From Asterias rubens (Eukaryota; Echinodermata; Asteroidea; Forcipulatida; Asteriidae), in assembly GCF_902459465.1 (NCBI RefSeq), contig NC_047062.1, positions 19,351,994 through 19,415,993 on the forward strand: DNA of 64,000 bases, in the 5' to 3' direction. The notes below the pieces were generated by a model. It was not told where the DNA came from. It did no database searches and saw only the letters and a list, made by a program, of their open reading frames with translations. This document shows positions 51,601-60,600 of the stretch, piece after piece (position 1 is the stretch's first letter; each line of letters begins with the position of its first letter). The position numbers were made by a program, and so were the translations under genes.

Positions 51601-54600
51601 TTTAAACCCCCCGAGGCCTGGTTCTTGATAAGACGAAAGTCAAAAGATTAATTTAAGATGGGTTAGAAAGGCTTTTGTTTTTACCATGATTCAAAATCAC
51701 CACAAACCATGATAGTCCCATTATGCTAAAAAAAACAGCCATTATAAATTCTAAAAGTTCATGAGTCCAGAATTTATTCCACTTACAGTGGGGTTAGCAG
51801 TTTGAACACTTCCTGAACAATATTATTATGTTAAAATTTAAATCTGTGGAATGAGAATTTCCAAGATAAATATAGACATGTGCTGTGCATGAAGATGAAA
51901 TTTGTAGATACAAGAAAAAAGCTATTAAAGAGTGACAGCAGTTATATCAAAAAGAAAAAAAAACACGATTAGTCAGTAATAAATTTTGGTTTTACCCTTA
52001 TACCGAGTGTGTTAACACTGTTTACTCAGCACTTTCCTGACTTCTGTGAAAAAAATCACAGGATTTGAACTGGCTCTAGCTACAGGGCAATCTCGGTGGT
52101 CTTGATGGTAAGACACTGCACTAGAATGGCAAAGGTTGTGGATTCGAATCCCACCCGGGTAATGTGACTGTGATTTTTTCACAGAACTCGGGGAAGTACT
52201 GAGTATGCAGTGCTAACCCCCATCAGTGTAAGGGTGCAAATTTAACATCTATTAGTCAGTAATTGATATACAGATGGCACATTGTATACAACACAGTCAT
52301 GCAAACTTCACTCCATGTCAATATCATGATTAAAAGCCACAGTTTAACAAATAGAAAAATACGCTCAGTGAGTCTACATAGTTATCAATGATACTGTAAA
52401 AAGACTGGGCTGCTATTATCTAATAAGTTAGTTCAAATTTTGTTCAATAAAAGACTCATTTAATAACAGAGGTGCAACGAGGGGCTGGAAAGCCATATCA
52501 CAATTACTTTTTTCTCCGAGAATTTCGGACGCCAAATTTTACTTTTACTTGAGCGCAAAAAATTATTTTACGCAACACAATGCAATTTTCTCACATTCAA
52601 ATTTGGGTGACTGCACATGTAAAGAACATCTAAAATTCTTGAAAGGTTTAATTAGCACACACACTTTGATGAAATGGTAAGGAATAAGATGTAACGCAAC
52701 AACAATATTGCTTAGTGATAACCATGCAAATATTCAGACACTGGAAGCTGCTTCAGGGAATAGAAGTTCAGTGTGCTGTATATGAAATGTGAGTCATAAT
52801 CTACTTGTGCACTAGCTTGTTAGAATTAATCACTAGAGCTATTAGACTTCAGATATCCTGAACCTTGACACAATCTAACACAATATTAAATAAGCTTGAG
52901 GATTTATAAGAGAAAGAAGGAGCATCCAGATCTGCAAAGGAAAGCACAAGATTTAGTGACAACCGTTAGCTGAAAATGGAGATGGACACAGATTAGATGT
53001 AGGGTATGATTTCAGTCTGACTTCGCTAAGAGTCCTTGCAAGGTTTAACTTATAACCAGGTAAACAGAGAGCTGGAATCAGAGTTATTATAAAGTGGACT
53101 CCTCATGCTCCAGTGTTGTTATACAATGGGAATAGACTAGCAGTGTGTACGAGGCAGAAGCTGGCTTGCTCACAAAGCAGAAGCCGGTTTGCCTAGTTCT
53201 TGCATTCTGATCTACATTGCATAAGATAGTCATGAGAAATGAGCCCACAAGCAGCAGAGCCCATAGCATATCCACCTTCTTAATGTACGACTTCCTTGTA
53301 TTTCCAATGAACTTGATGAATCAAATTATTGGCACATGCCAACTGCTACGTTAGTCAGGTTTCTTCTTCACCTGCTGTTAATGTGTCTTGGGTTTAAATT
53401 CGGTGATAGTGATGTCAATTTTCCAAAACAGACTAAAATTGAGTGTTTCCAGAAACGCTGCAAAAAGGCCATTATATACAAATACAATGTGGAGACAAAG
53501 CCTACCAATACCATGGCAACATAGTAATAACTAAGGATTGCACAACAATTTGACTGCAGTCTGTAGCAGCATGCAGTGGAACATTTCTAACTACAATTCT
53601 CAAAACTACAACAATTTGAACAGTTTGGCGGGAGTTGATCAATATCTGAATCAATCGTCTTCGAGGTCATTCTAGGAATAAACCTTTACTAACAGAAGAA
53701 TAGCATGCTGTTTATCTACTATGCTAGATCATTCCCAACTCATGCAAATGCAATGTGCTCAAAACTCATGGCTAACCAACATAGGAAATCGATTCTAAAC
53801 ACCCCAAACAGAACTCGTCCATTATTAAGTGCTCGTTTTTCTTACCTGTTAAAAAAAAAAGCAAAGCTTACAGAATGTTTGTGTCTAGATACACCACATA
53901 CGTAGAAAGATTCAGATGAAATTTGGGTCAAGTACACAAGTTAGCTTCCACCGAAATCGTTTTGGTTTAGCTTTCAGAAATGAAAAATGTACAGATTTAG
54001 GGAAAAAAAAACTTCATCAAGCCAGGAGTTTTATCAAGCCAGGAGATTTGAGCAAAAGCAAGTAGCATGTCAACTAAGATGCATGCTGCCACTACGAGTG
54101 AATATGTTTAAATACACTGAGCCATACAGATCCACAAACCAAGTTACAACACTCAAGTAAAATCAAGAAGTATTAGAAATGATAAAGAGTTGCTGTCCTC
54201 ATTAACCTACTGAGTACACTGTTTATTGAGGGTGAGGGTAGGGGTAGGGGAGTGCTGGAGAAGCAGGGTAGTAGGGGTGTGGGAGACTAGGGGTGGCTTC
54301 ATGCACCCATCAGTACCTGATTGACCCAAATTGGGTGCACTAATGCTGCGACTGTTCTGATTGAGAGGGGAGCTCATGGATTCCATCTGAAACTGGGCAG
54401 TGCCCAGAGATCTGGATCTGGGCATGGCCATGCTGTCTGCTTACAGGAGGCGGCAAGGGGAGAAAAATTATGCAGGAGAAAAAAATGAATGAATGAAACG
54501 TAATAAATGACTGAGTGCATTATATGTGGGTTGAAAACTCAAGTCTGCTTGCTGTATGAGAATCTATTCTTAGTGAGCCATCTTAAGTATGGGAGAGACT

Positions 54601-57600
54601 AACATCATTATTTCTTGTAAACCGATTCCATGACCCAGCTTTTGAATATGGTAAGGGAAATATCCAGACCAAAAAGATTCAATGTTCCCCTTCAGCGTTT
54701 TTCATACTAACTCTCTCTCATACTTAGGAAGCTCACTTGAGCTAGGGTGACACTTCAACCGTTACAAACATTTCTGATCCTTTGATATATGAACTAGAAT
54801 TACAGAGTCGACCTCCAGGTGTAAAATTCAATTAAGTACCATGAATATTCAGATGACAATTTTATCAGGTGACAAATGTATCTTTGGCTCAATACCTTTG
54901 CATATGATTCCTTTAAATGGCAAACAAAAACAAGTGAAACAAATCATAAATATTCATGTCACAAAACAATAAAAAATGTCATTAATAATGACTGGACCTT
55001 GAACAAATAATTTTGGAATGATAAATGATTAATGTAACCGCTCTTTTGAGATGATTTTACATTGCACAATCCTCTTAAGTGAGTTAATGATGAGTCATGA
55101 ACTAAAGTAACAAGCTATCATACAATAAATATTTCCTGAGATATATCATTATTGTCCACATTCGAACCCGGAACCCTTGATACTGTCAGGCAGAATACTG
55201 GTAGTTGTTCATCAAGTTGTCTTAATTCTTTTTCAATTAAAAAAAAAAATAAGGGAATTTTTTCAAATGATACAACTCCCTGATGAAAAATATTACGCGA
55301 TAAGTTAATATTGAATTAATTTCCACAAGAAAGTTTTTTAAAACTCCAAAACTAGAAAGCAAAACTTGTGACTTACCGCCCAGCGAGGAGGCAGGAGTAA
55401 GTACAGCCATGCTATTCTGAAGTTTAGAGCTGGATTTCACGCCATTCTGTTCAGTGATGGTGTTCTTACGGTAGGCCCCGGTGGTTGTGCTAGGGGCGAC
55501 TGGGGTGGTTGAGGCAGGAGCGTCCGAGGGTTTACGCTCTACAACGCCCTCGGCAACCTCCGGAGTCTCCTCTTCCTCCCCATTCTCTTGGTCCTTAGAA
55601 ATTAAAATGTTAAGAAGGTTTTTTTAGAAGTAAAGCCTGACGATGACTGGAGGAGGCTAGTCAAGACCAATAAGAACTCACTCCGCTGCAGTGAAGTTCA
55701 TAACAAGAAGTCCCCTCGATTTTCACTCTTTTTTTCCCCCTCCAAAACCTATTGACTAATGAAACTGAAACTTCTACAGGTAAATTATATCACACACATC
55801 GTCGTTCACAGTGGGTAAGGATTCATGTCACTGCCAAAAACTTGATCTACAAAAGGTATCAAAACCCTTTTACCCCAGGGCTCGATTTCACTAAGAGTTA
55901 AAAACTTAAGGCTAGTCTTAAGTTAGGACGAGTTACTCATCCTAACTCGAGATAAGAAATCCACCCCAGGATAATTAACCTTTGCACCCCATACCTGTGG
56001 CTTCTCTTGTTCTTTGACCTTAACCTCCTCTTCCTCCAGAGCCTTGAGCTGAGCGGCTCTCTTCTCCACCTTGCTCTGATGGGCGATGGGATTGGCCAGA
56101 GCATCGGCAAAGTTGATCATCCCTTCGGGAACGTAGTCTTTTACCCTAATGTTGAGGAAGAGTGTAGGGAGCATCAGGGGCTGGTTGGACTCGTTGCACA
56201 GGAAGATGTGGCGGTACCCTAGAAGGAGAGTATCAACAGACAAGACAGACAGTCATGGGCAAATACTTTTGCACCTGATAAGGCCCTCCCCAAAAAAACA
56301 TGTTTAGCGTCCCTGCTCTCTTCCTTTTTAGAGACCGTCTCCATTTTATTAATATTTTTTCACGAAAAAAAAAAAAAAAACTTTTTAATGATCTCATACA
56401 AAAACAAATCTCTTTTGAAAAAAAATCCCAGCTGGTTGTCCTAAAAAAAAGTGATGGGCGACCATTTAAAAAATAGAAGGAAAAAAAGGCCCTTCTCCTT
56501 CCATTTTTTTTAAACGGCAGGATGCTAACGATTTTTTTTATTTATTTAGCCTAAGTCAATAATGGCATTTTGTGAGCTTCAATCGGGTTGATCTTGGAGT
56601 GAACTGCATATCAACATTTGTCTACTCCAGAAAATGCAAAAGGTCATGGATGAAATATAACACAATATGGAAAGCACTGGACAGTGCTATATCTATACTT
56701 CCTTAAAGGCAGTGGACACTATTGATAATTACTCAAAAGATTTATTATCATAAAACCTTTCTTGGTGACGAGTAATGGGGAGAGGTTGGTAGTATAAAAC
56801 ATTGTGGGAAACGGCTCTCTCTGAGGTTACGTAGTTTTCGAGAAAGAAGTAATTTTCCACGAATTTGATTTTGAGACCTCAGATTTAGAATTTAAAGTCT
56901 CGAAATCAAGCATCTGAAAGCATACAACTTCGTGTGACAAGGGTGTTTTTTTCTTTCATTATTATCTCGCAACTTCAACGACCAATTGAGCTCAAATTTT
57001 CACAGGTTTGTTATTTTATGTATATGTTGAGATAAACTGTTGAGAAGACTGGTCTTTGACAATAACCAATAGTGTCCACTGTCTTTAAAAAGAAAAACAT
57101 TAACAGCCATGATGCGTCTTGGGAGAATAAAAAATAAAAAAAATAAACTTTTTTCCAACGGCAAACATAATCGGAAAATATCAATAAAAAGACTCAAAGG
57201 TATGCATGGTAGATATACAATAACATAAGAAATTTGTGGTGACACAATGTAGATTAATATCTTTTGAGTATTGATGGGCTAATCGTTTCGGACAGTATAC
57301 TTTGGTGTCAACGTAAATTTCTGATGCTATCTCACCTGGTCTGAGTGATTCCACAGGTAGTATTCTGTGTCCAACCATCTTTCCATTGTCTTCAAACACT
57401 GCAATACGAAGCATGGCCAACTCGGGCATAATAACCTACATGGAAGGAATGACATAAGAAAAAATTGTTTTTCAAAGAAATATGAGAGTGAAAGTATACC
57501 GGTTCTCTGCCATTCACAGGTTTATTTTAGTTTAATTCTGCATGGGAATGAGAAAACATGTCTCTGGCTACAAGAACTTTAATATTTTTTGTTCAGGAGC

Positions 57601-60600
57601 CATTTTATTGCTTACAGCCTTCTGTTACTGGGAAAGAGAACTCTGTGTGCATTGACTGTATGGGTTTTCCCTGGAATAATTCTCTGGGGTTTTCCTCCCA
57701 CATCTAAAACTGAAATTTCTTCATTGTCTTCTCTCTTCTCGTTTGGCTCTAAAGAGAGTGTTGAGGATATATATCCAGATCCAGATGAAATCACCTTCGC
57801 CCTGCAGAATGAATTCATGTACAACTGATGAGGTGAAAACTGTGAGGTACCTTTCTGAAGACAAAGTGATCACCATCAAAGACGGGATTGATGGAGTTAG
57901 AACTGGATGACTTGGTCTTGTAGCGCCTCCGCACCGTGTCAGCAGGGAGGCCAAACATGTCCACTTCTACGTATGTGTTGACCCTTCGATCACTTAAGAA
58001 TTGACCACTTATGACCTGATAGGGGAAAGGATACAATTTAAGGCATCATTTCTGATTCATTACCTGGGCAAAATTTCATATACCTGTAAGCACAAAAACT
58101 TGCTAAGCACAGAATAGTGTTGCTTAGCAGAATCAGGTTACCAGCCCAAATTACATTAAGTTTTTATTGTTGTGGCTGGTGCCCAACTCAATTTTTGCTT
58201 TGCAAAGAAATTTGTCAAGCAGTATTTTCTGCTTAACAGCTTTATGAACTTGGGCCCTAACAAGTAGATGCAGTCAATTCGGCTGGGTCCAAATTGACTG
58301 CTAAGGCTGTTGCTGCATGTCAACATGGCGATCAATTGGCTTCAGCATTCCTGAAGACCTGGATCAATCTTTGCATATCTTCTAGACTCAACGAACACAC
58401 TAACTCAACAATAGTTGTTTCTCGTGCCAGCATGTCAAAATGAGACCAGAATATATATTTTTAGCCTGTTTAAAGGGCTTTGATACCTTTTGTGGATCAA
58501 GGTTTTGGTCCCTACTCACTGTGAATGTAGATGTAAACTGCTCACAAAAAGTAAGGAAACTTTTTTCAATCCAGTATATTTGTTATTATTTAGTACTCTC
58601 TTTGTATTTGGTATATATCAATGCAAAGCTGAACTGTTCCTCTTAAAAATGATACCACATTTGCAATGACTACATGTTGCTAAAGTTGGCTACATGAATA
58701 ACAATGAGGCAAAGTCACAAATCAAATGTGCCAAAATTACCGTTGTCTGTGAATGGTCAATAGGTAATGCTCATTAATCAAACCGATCAAGCTTTTCAGA
58801 ACCATTACACAATGATTTGCACCAGTGAGATCATCGGACACAATTTACCCTCTTCTCATGAAAAACACCTTGTTTGATGGGTATTTGCAAGACGATATTC
58901 TACAGCCGAATGCAGTCCCATACTTGCAGACTTTGGACCAAACTCCATCTTTCAAGATGAAAACGCTCGCCCCAATCGAGCCCGACTGGTGACTGACTAC
59001 CTGAAAAATGTTGGGGTGCACCGGATGGATTTGCCCACTAACAGTCCAGACCTGAATCCCATGGAACATCTGTGGGACCAGCTTGGCCTCGCTGTCCGCG
59101 CCAGAACCACCAACACATCAACTGTGGCTGACCTAACCAGGTTCCTTAATGAAGAATGGAACGCCAATTCCTCATCATCAGTGCATCAAAAGACTTGTGT
59201 GCAGCATGAGAAGAAGGTGCCAGGCTGTCATCAACGCCTTCGGATCATCCACTTGTTACTGAACTTTTTGTATCAATAAAGTGTATTAAGATCAGTAAGT
59301 TGTCTTGCTCTATACCAAATTTCTTGTCTCAATCAAGTGAATTAAGATCAGTAAGTTGTCTTGCTTGTTTGAATTACAGTGTCAATTCATACAGTAACAC
59401 AAAATTTGCTAATTTTTGCACATTTGATTTGTGACTTTGTCTCATTCTCATTAACGTGGTCAAGTCCAGCAACATGTAATCATTGCAATTGTGGTATCAT
59501 TTTAAAGAGGAAGAGTTCAGCTTTGCAATGATATATACCATATACAAAGAGAGTATTAAATAATACCAAGTATACTGGATTGAAAAAAGTTTCCTTACTT
59601 TTTGTGAGCAGTTTATGTAGTATAGTCGTCAAGTTTTTGAGAGAAAAAAAAAGTGAAAATCACAGAGCAATGTTTTCAGGACAGTCGCATAAATCAGTTG
59701 TACATGTTAAAATAATTTTTGTCTCACTGAGAGGTGAAACTGTTTTACTAATTTCTCAAAAACTACAGCTCCTCCTCAGCAAGTACTATTTTAAGGGAAG
59801 CTTTCTACCATCATTATCTTTAACCCGTAGAAGTTTCATGCAAATCTGTGGACGGTTGTGTTTTGTGTTGTACAAAAAGTACCCACACCCTTTAATACAT
59901 TTCATTGAAGAATCCCGATGATTCAAGTCCAACTGTTTCTGCCTGTTACATCCACCATCAATATACTCACTCTGACTTCTACCGTGGCTGCCACTACACC
60001 ATCCATTGTAGACTCGGCAAACGGATCAAAGAGGCGATCTTTACGTCTCATGAACTCTGGCTTAAGAATGTACCCAGTGCGACCGTTTATCTCAAAATAA
60101 CCCATATTCAGCTGCATTGGAAGATCTGAAACACAAGAGAATCATGCTGACTATTATTTCCTCTGCTCAGAACTTAAGAAACTTCATCATCTCTATTTTG
60201 TGTATTCCATGCCCTAACACTTGTGTCTTTAAGAAAGACAATTAACCATTGCTTCGTCCTTCGGATGGGACGTAAAGCTGTTGGTCCCATGTGTTGTGTA
60301 ACGCATGTAAAAGAACTCAGTGCACTTATCGTAAAGAGAATGGGATCGCCCCGGTGTTCCTGGCTGTGGCTGCTGTATGCGCCGTAGCACCTTGTAAACC
60401 CTTATATGGTGCTACATAATTGGGTCTCAGAATTCATCTCTGCAATAACCTATCTTTCTGAAAGTTTGTATATACTCAGCGCCTTGAGTACCTAGTTTGG
60501 TAGATATGTGCGCTATGTAAGACTTTGATATATATATATATTCATATTTTTATTTTCTCTGTTTTTATATACATGTAATTCCATTTGTTGTTGGGGTTTT

